A DNA stretch of 6,854 bases from Clostridiales bacterium (GTDB lineage Bacteria; Bacillota; Clostridia; Christensenellales; CAG-917). This document shows, piece by piece, positions 1 to 5,730 of this stretch. Below the pieces are notes generated by a model, which was given only the letters and a program-made list of their open reading frames with translations, was not told the DNA's origin and did not search any database. The DNA lies in the NCBI GenBank assembly GCA_014799525.1, contig JAAVHW010000064.1, positions 1 through 6,854 on the forward strand, given 5' to 3'. Within the stretch, counting starts at the first letter, position 1. Each line of letters opens with the position of its first letter. A program made the position numbers and the translations under genes.

Positions 1-171
1 AACGCCCGCCGAGACGCTATTGACGAGCTCAAAAAGGTTCAAAAGGCTTCAACCATCACCGAGGACGATTTGAAGCACTTCACCGCTGACATCGACAAGG
101 CTCTTTCAGCGCACGTCGATACGGTTGATAAGCTCTTCAAGGAAAAGGAACAGGAGATTCTTTCAATCTGA
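1..171 (+). CDS. frr: Ribosome recycling factor, C-terminal 56 residues (5' end outside the window)
   Basis: The reading frame is open from base 1 and ends at TGA (169-171). The visible 56 residues begin NARRDAIDELKK and end KEKEQEILSI. This matches the family's C-terminal helix of domain I, which typically begins with an R-R-D-A/N pattern, continues as a charged amphipathic helix and ends in a K-E-x-E-I motif. RRF works with EF-G in the cytoplasm to split post-termination ribosomes, releasing mRNA and tRNA. Codon choice is biased (ATC, ACC, TTC, CTC, and no ATA among five Ile codons), as expected for a highly expressed translation factor and unlike the genes downstream. Its stop overlaps the uppS start by one base, so the two are very probably co-transcribed and translationally coupled. 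The frr-uppS-cdsA order is common in bacteria and supports the call. Confidence 0.93.
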   Translation, partial: NARRDAIDELKKVQKASTITEDDLKHFTADIDKALSAHVDTVDKLFKEKEQEILSI

Positions 172-824
172 TGACTCCAAAGCATATCGGATTTATAATG
201 GACGGCAACGGTAGGTGGGCTGAGGCTCACGGTATGCCGCGCGTTGAGGGCTACAAAGCAGGGCTTGAAGCCCTGTTGCGCGTTGCCTCCGAGTGTGCAA
301 AATGCGGAGTTGAGGTCATCTCCGTCTATGCGTTTTCCACAGAGAACAACGCTCGTCCGCAAGAGGAAATCGCCGCAATATTTGACGTCGTAACCAAATT
401 CAACAAGGCGTATGACGGTGACTTCAAAGTGATATATATGGGTGACGTCGATTCGTTGCCCGATGAAGTTGCGCAGTCAGTACGTCTTGTCGAGTACAAT
501 ACGGCAGACAACGAGGGTATGACGCTCAATATCTGCCTCAATTACGGTGCGCGCGATGACATAATTCATGCGGCTAAGCTTGCTTACGACCATGGAGATT
601 ACACGCTTGATACGTTTGAAAGCAATCTTTCAAGCGGAACACTACCGCCTCTTGACGCGATAGTGCGCACAGGTGGAGAGAAGCGACTCTCAAACTTTAT
701 GCTGTATGAGGCGGCGTATAGCGAGCTGTTTTTCCTTGATAAGCTGTGGTGCGATATGACAGAGCAGGACGTTGACGCTATACTAAGCGAATTTGAGTGC
801 CGAAACAGAAAATTCGGCAAATAA
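171..824 (+). CDS. uppS: Isoprenyl transferase (undecaprenyl diphosphate synthase), short variant
   Basis: This cytoplasmic cis-prenyltransferase extends farnesyl diphosphate with isopentenyl diphosphate to make the C55 carrier for cell-wall precursors. The 217 residues open with HIGFIMDGNGRWA, holding the catalytic Asp (D11, E. coli D26), N13 and R15. Further family motifs are YAFSTEN (53-59) with R62-P63, NYGAR (124-128), RTGGEKRLSNF (166-176) and the metal-site Glu in YSEL (E185). The start is fixed: the only in-frame codons between ATG 171 and an upstream stop at 129-131 include no ATG, GTG or TTG, and the next ATG would remove the catalytic motif. The overlap with the frr stop suggests coupling, and an AGGAG lies 14 bases upstream. 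The protein is shorter than the E. coli enzyme (253 residues), mainly at the N-terminus and in the central helices. The usual Trp after STEN is Asn here (N60). Cis-prenyltransferase identity is certain; the product chain length is inferred from context. Confidence 0.95.
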   Translation: MTPKHIGFIMDGNGRWAEAHGMPRVEGYKAGLEALLRVASECAKCGVEVISVYAFSTENNARPQEEIAAIFDVVTKFNKAYDGDFKVIYMGDVDSLPDEVAQSVRLVEYNTADNEGMTLNICLNYGARDDIIHAAKLAYDHGDYTLDTFESNLSSGTLPPLDAIVRTGGEKRLSNFMLYEAAYSELFFLDKLWCDMTEQDVDAILSEFECRNRKFGK

Positions 825-833
825 GGGTTTAAT

Positions 834-1898
834 ATGAAAAGGACTCTTACAAGTATTGTTTTAATCGTTGTACTCGCCGCGTTTATGGTGTGCGGCTATT
901 TTGTCAGCCCCATATTTATTGATATGCTTATTCTGCTGTTCATGGCAGGTGCCGCATACGAAATGCGCAAGTGCCTGAAGGAAGCTGGCTTTGAGATGTA
1001 CGTCACGCCAATGGTGTTCATGCTTATCCTTGCATATCCTACGTTCTATTTGCTGCAGCATTTCGTCGGTGGAGTCGGCAACACAAGCGTGAGCGCAGGC
1101 ATACAGGGTTTGTTGTTCGTCTTGCTGATTGGCGTAATGTGTTGTCTTTGCATATTTACGTTTAAGCCCGCATTCTGCAATAGGAAGAGAGCAAAGGAAG
1201 CGGAGCAAAGCTCGTCCGTGAGCAACGAAAATTGTGACGGTGGCTGTGAATGTTTGGATAGTTCAAGCACCAATGCAAGTGTTTGCGAAAGTGCTACTTC
1301 GGAAAATATAGGCAAGAGCAGGCTTAGCAGCTTGTTTGCAAACATATTCGTATTGGTATATCCAATACTGTTTTTGTCCGTTGCCTGGATTGTGAGCTTC
1401 AAATACAGCGCATTTTTTGCGGTGCTGTTTGCCGTACTCGTTCCAATAATCGGCAGCGATATGTTTGCGTTTTTCGTTGGTAAAGCGATTGGCGGCAAAA
1501 AACTATGCCCCACGATTAGTCCTAAAAAGACGGTTGCAGGTGCAATCGGAGGACTTTTTGGTGGTATTATAATTGCAATACTGTTTTGGGTTATCTTCGA
1601 GTACGTCGGAAATATCGCGCCAAGCTTCGTTGGCAAGTGCGGATACACACCGTTTATATCTCACGATGACGGTGGCTGGATGTGGAAGAGTGCGCTGATA
1701 TATCTCGCGATAGGGCTTATTTGTGGAGTAGTTGCCGAGATTGGCGATTTGTCCGCATCTGCCATTAAGCGCGCTATCGGCATAAAGGACTACGGCAAGA
1801 TTTTCCCAGGACACGGCGGCTTTATGGATAGAATTGACAGCGCAATGTACTGTCTTGTGATACTGCTCGTCGCGTTTACCTGCATATACGGATATTAA
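834..1898 (+). CDS. cdsA: Phosphatidate cytidylyltransferase (CDP-diglyceride synthase)
   Basis: This integral membrane enzyme converts phosphatidic acid and CTP to CDP-diacylglycerol, the precursor of phosphatidylglycerol, cardiolipin and related lipids. The 354 residues contain about eight hydrophobic segments, near 4-27, 29-41, 57-77, 89-111, 163-187, 191-212, 236-256 and 285-303, with a last one at 338-352. The CDS family signature is complete at residues 309-335: S-x-I-K-R, K318-D319, P-G-H-G-G (325-329) and D332-R-I-D335, preceded by the conserved GDL (304-306). SPKKTVAG (229-236) is the second typical motif. The start has AAGGG (823-827) six bases upstream, partly within the uppS stop. 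The protein is longer than common CdsA proteins (about 260-290 residues). The excess lies mainly in a hydrophilic loop (114-160) rich in Ser, Asn, Glu and Cys, and in a second loop near 258-284. It lies 9 bases after uppS, consistent with one operon. Confidence 0.95.
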   Translation: MKRTLTSIVLIVVLAAFMVCGYFVSPIFIDMLILLFMAGAAYEMRKCLKEAGFEMYVTPMVFMLILAYPTFYLLQHFVGGVGNTSVSAGIQGLLFVLLIGVMCCLCIFTFKPAFCNRKRAKEAEQSSSVSNENCDGGCECLDSSSTNASVCESATSENIGKSRLSSLFANIFVLVYPILFLSVAWIVSFKYSAFFAVLFAVLVPIIGSDMFAFFVGKAIGGKKLCPTISPKKTVAGAIGGLFGGIIIAILFWVIFEYVGNIAPSFVGKCGYTPFISHDDGGWMWKSALIYLAIGLICGVVAEIGDLSASAIKRAIGIKDYGKIFPGHGGFMDRIDSAMYCLVILLVAFTCIYGY

Positions 1899-1956
1899 GA
1901 TAAGCAAAACATATCAAAACCTTATGGCGTAGATATCAAATTTGTCGCCGTCATGT

Positions 1957-1965
1957 TGGTATAAA
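1957..1965 (+). promoter_or_regulatory. Possible extended -10 promoter element upstream of dxr
   Basis: The cdsA-dxr gap contains TGGTATAAA, which fits the extended -10 pattern TG-n-TATAAT with one mismatch. No good -35 hexamer lies at the usual 16-18 base distance; the best TTG (TTGTCG, 1942-1947) is only 12 bases away. An extended -10 can work without a strong -35 in sigma-A promoters. Transcription would begin near 1972, about 48 bases before the dxr ATG. This could give the downstream genes a start independent of frr-uppS-cdsA. The evidence is motif similarity only. Confidence 0.28.
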
Positions 1966-2005
1966 TAAAGAAAACTAACTCCGTCGCATCGCATAGTCCT
2001 TGCGC

Positions 2006-2012
2006 AAAAGAG
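2006..2012 (+). promoter_or_regulatory. Ribosome binding site that decides the dxr start
   Basis: AAAAGAG ends seven bases before the ATG at 2020 but only one base before the in-frame GTG at 2014. The spacing favours ATG 2020. That start also puts the protein's first residues directly before its NADPH-binding strand (MKTITILGSTGS), as in other Dxr proteins. Confidence 0.5.
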
Positions 2013-2019
2013 TGTGAAT

Positions 2020-3171
2020 ATGAAAACAATTACAATTTTAGGCAGTACAGGCTCTGTCGGAAGGCAGGTGCTGGACGTCATATCAAAGCATCCACACCAA
2101 TATAAGGTGGTGGGGCTTTCCGCATACAAGAACGAACATCTGCTTCGCGAGCAGTTGGACAAATACAATCCGTCTTTTTACTACTATCCAGACGGCGCGG
2201 TTGAAGTGCAGTCAAGCGTGTTTGACTTTTTGGAGGAAACCAAATACACCAAATGTCTTTCTTCTCTTGAGGAGCTTGCAAAAATCCCCGTCGATATAGT
2301 TGTGCTTGCAGTAAGCGGCATAGCGGGACTTTGGGCGGCTGTGGCGGTTTTGTCACGCGGCGGTACGCTTGCAATTGCAAATAAGGAAACAATCGTATGC
2401 GCAGGCAGACACCTAAAGATGCTTGAAAAGAAGTTCGGCGGAAAAATTATTCCTCTTGACACGGAGCATTCTGCAATATTCTGCTGCTTAAAGGGCGAGG
2501 AAAAAAAGCAGGTCAAAAACCTTGTTCTCACAGCAAGCGGCGGAGCTTTGCGCGATATGCCGATAGATAAGCTTTCATCCGTCAAGGCTGAGGACGCTTT
2601 GCGCCATCCTGTATGGAATATGGGCAAAAAGGTGACAATAGATTCTGCGACGCTTTTCAACAAAGGACTTGAAGTGATTGAGGCTATGCGCTTGTTTGAG
2701 GTAGGTGCTGAAAACGTCAAGGTTGTGATGCACCGCCAAAGCATAGTACACGCGCTTGTTGAATTTGACGACAACAGTATGAAAGGGCTATTCTCCGTAC
2801 CAGATATGAGACTTGCGATTGATACCGCGCTATCTTATCCCGCACATGGAAAGAATTCGGTTGAGCCGCTTGACCTCTCAAAAGTCGGTACGCTTACGTT
2901 TGAAGAGCCTGACTATGACAGATATCCATGCCTTAAATTGGCTATCGAGGCGGCACAGTCGGGTGAAACGGCGTGTATAGCATTGTCGGCGGCAGATGAG
3001 GTTCTTGTAGAAGAATATCTAAATGGCAATATCAAATTTACGGATATAGCCGTAGCACTCAAGAAAGTGCTTGCTAAATTCTCCAAGAGCGGCAACGTAG
3101 GTCTTGAGAGCATACTTGGCATAGACGAAAGAGCGCGCAAATATACTTATGATATAATAGGAGTCAAATAA
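2020..3171 (+). CDS. dxr: 1-deoxy-D-xylulose 5-phosphate reductoisomerase
   Basis: Dxr carries out the committed step of the MEP isoprenoid pathway, the NADPH-dependent rearrangement and reduction of DXP to MEP, in the cytoplasm with a divalent metal. From ATG 2020 the protein is 383 residues, near the usual 380-400. An in-frame GTG at 2014 would add two residues but is too close to the ribosome binding site. Visible motifs are GSTGSVG (8-14, NADPH-binding loop), ANKE (120-123), DTEHSAIF (147-154, with metal ligands D147 and E149), SGGALR (173-178), the flexible-loop HPVWNMG (196-202, with the lid Trp W199) and DSATLFNKGLEVIEA (208-222, with N214, K215 and metal ligand E218). A helical C-terminal domain follows. 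Oddities are Thr148 for the usual Ser between the metal ligands, HRQS (238-241) for HPQS, and SAADEV (323-328) for the common NAANEV. The catalytic set is otherwise intact, so the enzyme is probably active. Confidence 0.95.
   Translation: MKTITILGSTGSVGRQVLDVISKHPHQYKVVGLSAYKNEHLLREQLDKYNPSFYYYPDGAVEVQSSVFDFLEETKYTKCLSSLEELAKIPVDIVVLAVSGIAGLWAAVAVLSRGGTLAIANKETIVCAGRHLKMLEKKFGGKIIPLDTEHSAIFCCLKGEEKKQVKNLVLTASGGALRDMPIDKLSSVKAEDALRHPVWNMGKKVTIDSATLFNKGLEVIEAMRLFEVGAENVKVVMHRQSIVHALVEFDDNSMKGLFSVPDMRLAIDTALSYPAHGKNSVEPLDLSKVGTLTFEEPDYDRYPCLKLAIEAAQSGETACIALSAADEVLVEEYLNGNIKFTDIAVALKKVLAKFSKSGNVGLESILGIDERARKYTYDIIGVK
3159..3163 (+). promoter_or_regulatory. Ribosome binding site for rseP inside the end of dxr
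   Basis: AGGAG ends eight bases before the GTG at 3172 and lies within the last codons of dxr. It supports the non-ATG start of rseP on the base directly after the dxr TAA stop, an arrangement that suggests translational coupling. Confidence 0.75.
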
Positions 3172-4491
3172 GTGTATTTAAGTATATTGTCAGCGACGGC
3201 AGGCGAAGTTTTTACGTATATAGGCTACATTATAGTGGCGTTGCTCGCGCTCATGATTATGATAATCGTGCATGAGCTTGGTCACTACACGGCAGGAAAG
3301 ATTCTCGGTTTCAAAATTGATGAGTTTGCAATCGGCTTCGGTCCTGCTATTTTCAAACGCAAAAACAAAAAGACAGGCGAGGTCTTTTCGATACGCCCCT
3401 TTCCAATTGGAGGCTTTTGCTCATTCCATGGCGAGGATGAAGAGGGCGCTTTGCTTGATGAAAATGGCAACCGCGTAAAAGACGAAAACGGCAATATTGT
3501 AAAAGACCCGCATGCCTTCAACAATCAAAAGGCGTGGAAACGACTTATCGTGCTGTTCGCAGGCGCGTTTATGAACTTCGTAAGCGCAATAGTGATAATC
3601 GCAATCTACTTCACGGCTTACGGGCAGATTCTCCCAAACATCGTTTCAGTGCGCAACAACGGTGCGTATGAAAACGTATTTGAGGAAGGCGACGTCATAC
3701 TTAAAATAAACGGAAAGCAAGTCAATATAGTTGGCTATGAGGACTTGGAAAACGCCTTTGCAAAGGTCGGCGACAGTGCAAAGTTCAAGGTGCTGCGAAA
3801 CGGCAAGCAGGTGACGATATCTGCAAACAAGTTTTGCTACAGCCCATTTGAGGACGGCGAGTTTGTCACACATATCAACGGTGAGGAGCTTGCGCACCCG
3901 ATACTGTACACACGGCTTGCCGAATGCGAGCTTGCGAACACTGACGAGGCTTTGACCTTGACAGTTGTAAAGTATGATGACGAGGGCAATGAAGTGCCAG
4001 CAGGTACAGCCGTTGTCACACGCGGCATAAACGAGCAGGATAAAGACGGATATTACAGCTTCGGCTTCGGCATAACGCGTAGCATCGCACGTGCAAAATT
4101 GCCGTTTTTCCTTGCCGTTGGCAGGTCGTTTGGCTTCTGCTTCTTCATAGTGTTCAAGATACTGGCTTCGCTTGGCGCGCTTATCACAGGCAAGATGGGC
4201 CTGGAGGCGGCAGGCGGTACGATTACGACGATAGGTGTGATGGCAAAGGTATCTGCGCTTGGATTTGACAGCTTCTTATACGTAGTAGCCGTTATATCTG
4301 CAAACCTTGCGGTTATGAACCTACTGCCATTCCCCGCGCTTGATGGAAGCAGAATGCTGTTTACGCTCATTGAAATGATATTCAGAAAGCCCGTGCCGCG
4401 CAAGGTAGAGGCAATAATCCACACGGTCGGACTCGTGCTGCTTATTGTATTTGCAGTATTTTTGGATATCTTCCACTTGGTGAAAGCATAG
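3172..4491 (+). CDS. rseP: Site-2 intramembrane zinc metalloprotease, RseP/RasP type (M50B)
   Basis: Site-2 proteases cut transmembrane segments of anti-sigma factors and leftover signal peptides inside the membrane. The 439-residue protein has HELGH (34-38), with the zinc-binding His pair and catalytic Glu, in its first membrane helix (about 15-40). The C-terminal NLLPFPALDGSR (383-394) supplies the third zinc ligand, D391. PFPIGGF (76-82) is the family's membrane-associated strand, and FNNQKAWKRLIVLFAG (116-131) leads into the second helix. A single PDZ-like domain starts near 155 (GDVILKING at 173-181). Further helices lie near 313-338, 365-385 and 413-432. Two hydrophilic insertions are seen: residues 90-113, containing a doubled eight-residue unit, and about 221-300 within or after the PDZ domain. 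GAFMN replaces the usual GPxxN, and the usual GPVG motif is absent near 346-355. The start is GTG with a good AGGAG. The target is not visible, and the name RseP/RasP rests on family and gene order. Confidence 0.93.
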   Translation: MYLSILSATAGEVFTYIGYIIVALLALMIMIIVHELGHYTAGKILGFKIDEFAIGFGPAIFKRKNKKTGEVFSIRPFPIGGFCSFHGEDEEGALLDENGNRVKDENGNIVKDPHAFNNQKAWKRLIVLFAGAFMNFVSAIVIIAIYFTAYGQILPNIVSVRNNGAYENVFEEGDVILKINGKQVNIVGYEDLENAFAKVGDSAKFKVLRNGKQVTISANKFCYSPFEDGEFVTHINGEELAHPILYTRLAECELANTDEALTLTVVKYDDEGNEVPAGTAVVTRGINEQDKDGYYSFGFGITRSIARAKLPFFLAVGRSFGFCFFIVFKILASLGALITGKMGLEAAGGTITTIGVMAKVSALGFDSFLYVVAVISANLAVMNLLPFPALDGSRMLFTLIEMIFRKPVPRKVEAIIHTVGLVLLIVFAVFLDIFHLVKA

Positions 4492-4560
4492 CTTAAAGCA
4501 ATTGTCTGATTATAAACGACAAAGAATACAAAAAATATTTTGCAAGGAAACAGTAGATAA
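4492..4560 (+). other. rseP-ispG intergenic spacer
   Basis: This AT-rich 69-base gap has no convincing promoter or terminator. AAGGAA (4544-4549) lies 11 bases before the ispG ATG and is the likely ribosome binding site. A five-base TTGTC/GACAA pair (4502-4506 and 4518-4522) and the palindrome AAAATATTTT (4532-4541) are present but too weak to interpret. The spacing is compatible with ispG being read through from rseP. Confidence 0.5.
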
Positions 4561-5616
4561 ATGGCTAATCAAAGAAGAGTATCACGTCAAGTTTGCGTAG
4601 GAAATATAAAAATTGGCGGAAATGCACCCATTTCGGTACAGTCAATGTTGAATACTAAGACTGTGGACGTTGAGGGCAGCATAAAGCAGATAGAGGCACT
4701 GCAAGCCGTCGGTTGCGATTTGATAAGGCTTGCCGTACCTGACGAGGCTTCATGCGAGGCGTTCGGTGAGATTGCAAAGCGTACCGGACTTCCGCTCATT
4801 GCAGACGTTCATTACAGCTACAAGCTCGCGCATCTTGCGCTTGACAACGGTGCAAAGAAGATACGCATGAACCCAGGCAATATGCGCGACTTCTCCGAGA
4901 TACAGCCGCTCGCAAGGCGCATGGCGGATATGGGTATACGTGTACGCGTCGGAGTGAATGGCGGCTCGCTTGACCCAAAGTATAAGGGTATGGACGAGGC
5001 AAAGGCTCTTTGCGAGAGTGCACTCGAGTGCGCAAACGTATTTGAGCAGTGCGGACACCGCGATATCGTCATTGCAATAAAGGCAAGCGACGTGCAAGTC
5101 AATCTTGAGGCAAACCGAATGCTTGCAAAGGCATGCGACTATCCGCTACATATTGGAGTCACAGAGGCAGGTACGCTCCGCACGGGTCTTATAAAGTCGG
5201 CAATCGGCATAGGCACACTTCTTAGCGAGGGCATAGGCGATACGATACGCGTATCTCTATCCGCAGACGTTACGGAGGAAGTGCTTGCAGGCAAAAAGAT
5301 ATTGCAGTCATTGGGCTTGCGTAAAAGTGGCGCGGACGTTGTTGCGTGTCCTACGTGTGCAAGGACGGAAATTGACGTGGCATGGCTTGCCAACACGCTT
5401 GAGCTGATGACGGCGCATATCGAGCAGCCGCTCAAAATATCCGTGCTTGGATGTCCGCTGAACGGCATCGGCGAGGGAGAAAACAGCGATTTGGGAATTG
5501 CAGGCGGCAAGGAAAAATCCGTTATACTTGTAGACGGCAAGATATTCAAGATGGTTGAGAACAGCTCGCTGCTTGAGGAGTTTGAAAGACTCCTTAGACA
5601 AAGAATAGGGAAGTAA
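4561..5616 (+). CDS. ispG: 4-hydroxy-3-methylbut-2-enyl diphosphate synthase (flavodoxin/ferredoxin-dependent)
   Basis: IspG (GcpE) converts methylerythritol cyclodiphosphate to HMBPP, the next-to-last MEP pathway step, using a [4Fe-4S] cluster in the cytoplasm. The 351 residues follow the two-domain bacterial form. The N-terminal TIM barrel begins after VGNIKIGGNAPISVQSM (13-29) and includes PLIADVHY (78-85), IRMNPGN (101-107) and RVRVGVNGGSL (127-137). The C-terminal cluster domain has ACPTCARTEID (262-272), with Cys263 and Cys266, then LGCPLNGIGEGENSD (296-310), with Cys298 and Glu305 as the expected third and fourth ligands. The length matches standard bacterial IspG (about 350-370) and lacks the large insert of plant-type enzymes. 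NGIGEG replaces the usual NGPGEA, and SMLNTKT replaces the common SMTNTDT; all cluster ligands are kept. It lies two genes after dxr, so two MEP enzymes share the cluster with the isoprenoid consumer uppS. Confidence 0.96.
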   Translation: MANQRRVSRQVCVGNIKIGGNAPISVQSMLNTKTVDVEGSIKQIEALQAVGCDLIRLAVPDEASCEAFGEIAKRTGLPLIADVHYSYKLAHLALDNGAKKIRMNPGNMRDFSEIQPLARRMADMGIRVRVGVNGGSLDPKYKGMDEAKALCESALECANVFEQCGHRDIVIAIKASDVQVNLEANRMLAKACDYPLHIGVTEAGTLRTGLIKSAIGIGTLLSEGIGDTIRVSLSADVTEEVLAGKKILQSLGLRKSGADVVACPTCARTEIDVAWLANTLELMTAHIEQPLKISVLGCPLNGIGEGENSDLGIAGGKEKSVILVDGKIFKMVENSSLLEEFERLLRQRIGK

Positions 5617-5620
5617 ACAA

Positions 5621-5700
5621 CTCAACAGCAAATTTTTGCAAGTATTCTAAAAATCATGCGAATTTATAATACTTGCATTAAAATTTGAAAATGAATTGAG
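5621..5700. repeat. Long imperfect inverted repeat between ispG and polC
   Basis: The core is a perfect ten-base pair of arms, TGCAAGTATT (5637-5646) and AATACTTGCA (5668-5677). Inward, after one C/T mismatch, TAAA (5648-5651) pairs with TTTA (5663-5666) around an 11-base loop. Outward, AATTTT (5631-5636) pairs with AAAATT (5680-5685) after a two-base bulge, then CA (5629-5630) pairs with TG (5686-5687). Finally CTCAA (5621-5625) pairs with TTGAG (5696-5700). Neither strand shows a T-tract directly after the stem, so it is not a standard intrinsic terminator. It could be an mRNA structure ending the ispG transcript or protecting an end, or a protein-binding site. The pairing is seen directly; the role is unknown. 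Confidence 0.6.
5665..5670 (+). promoter_or_regulatory. Possible -10 element for polC
   Basis: A perfect sigma-A -10 hexamer, TATAAT, lies 60 bases before the polC start, overlapping the loop-proximal end of the right arm of the inverted repeat. No recognisable -35 lies at 16-18 bases; the nearest TTG-containing hexamer, TTGCAA (5636-5641), is 23 bases upstream. The region is AT-rich, so chance occurrence is possible. If real, transcription would begin near 5677 and the palindrome would overlap the promoter. Confidence 0.33.
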
Positions 5701-5730
5701 AAAACAATCGGGATTTATCGAGGAAAACAA

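Noticed and set aside
1046..1907. Long minus-strand open frames across cdsA
   Set aside because: They are antisense to a gene with a complete CDP-diglyceride synthase signature and show no family motif or ribosome binding site of their own.
1911..1940. Direct repeat ATATCAAA at 1911-1918 and 1933-1940, 22 bases apart, upstream of dxr
   Set aside because: The same 8-mer also occurs inside dxr (2080-2087 and near 3029), so it is probably a common AT-rich word and not an operator.
1914..1996. Minus-strand open frame ending in a protein-like 26-residue tail (HDGDKFDIYAIRF) in the cdsA-dxr gap
   Set aside because: Most of the open frame is antisense to dxr, no ribosome binding site is clear, and a single short tail of ordinary-looking residues is easily chance. 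A search for homologues of the tail would decide whether it is a gene remnant.
4502..4530. TTGTCT with AATACA 17 bases later as an ispG promoter
   Set aside because: The -10 hexamer matches the consensus at only three of six bases; too weak to list.
5637..5685. Intrinsic terminator after ispG
   Set aside because: The hairpin is AT-rich and is followed by TTAAAATTT on the + strand and by an A-rich run on the - strand, not by a T-tract.
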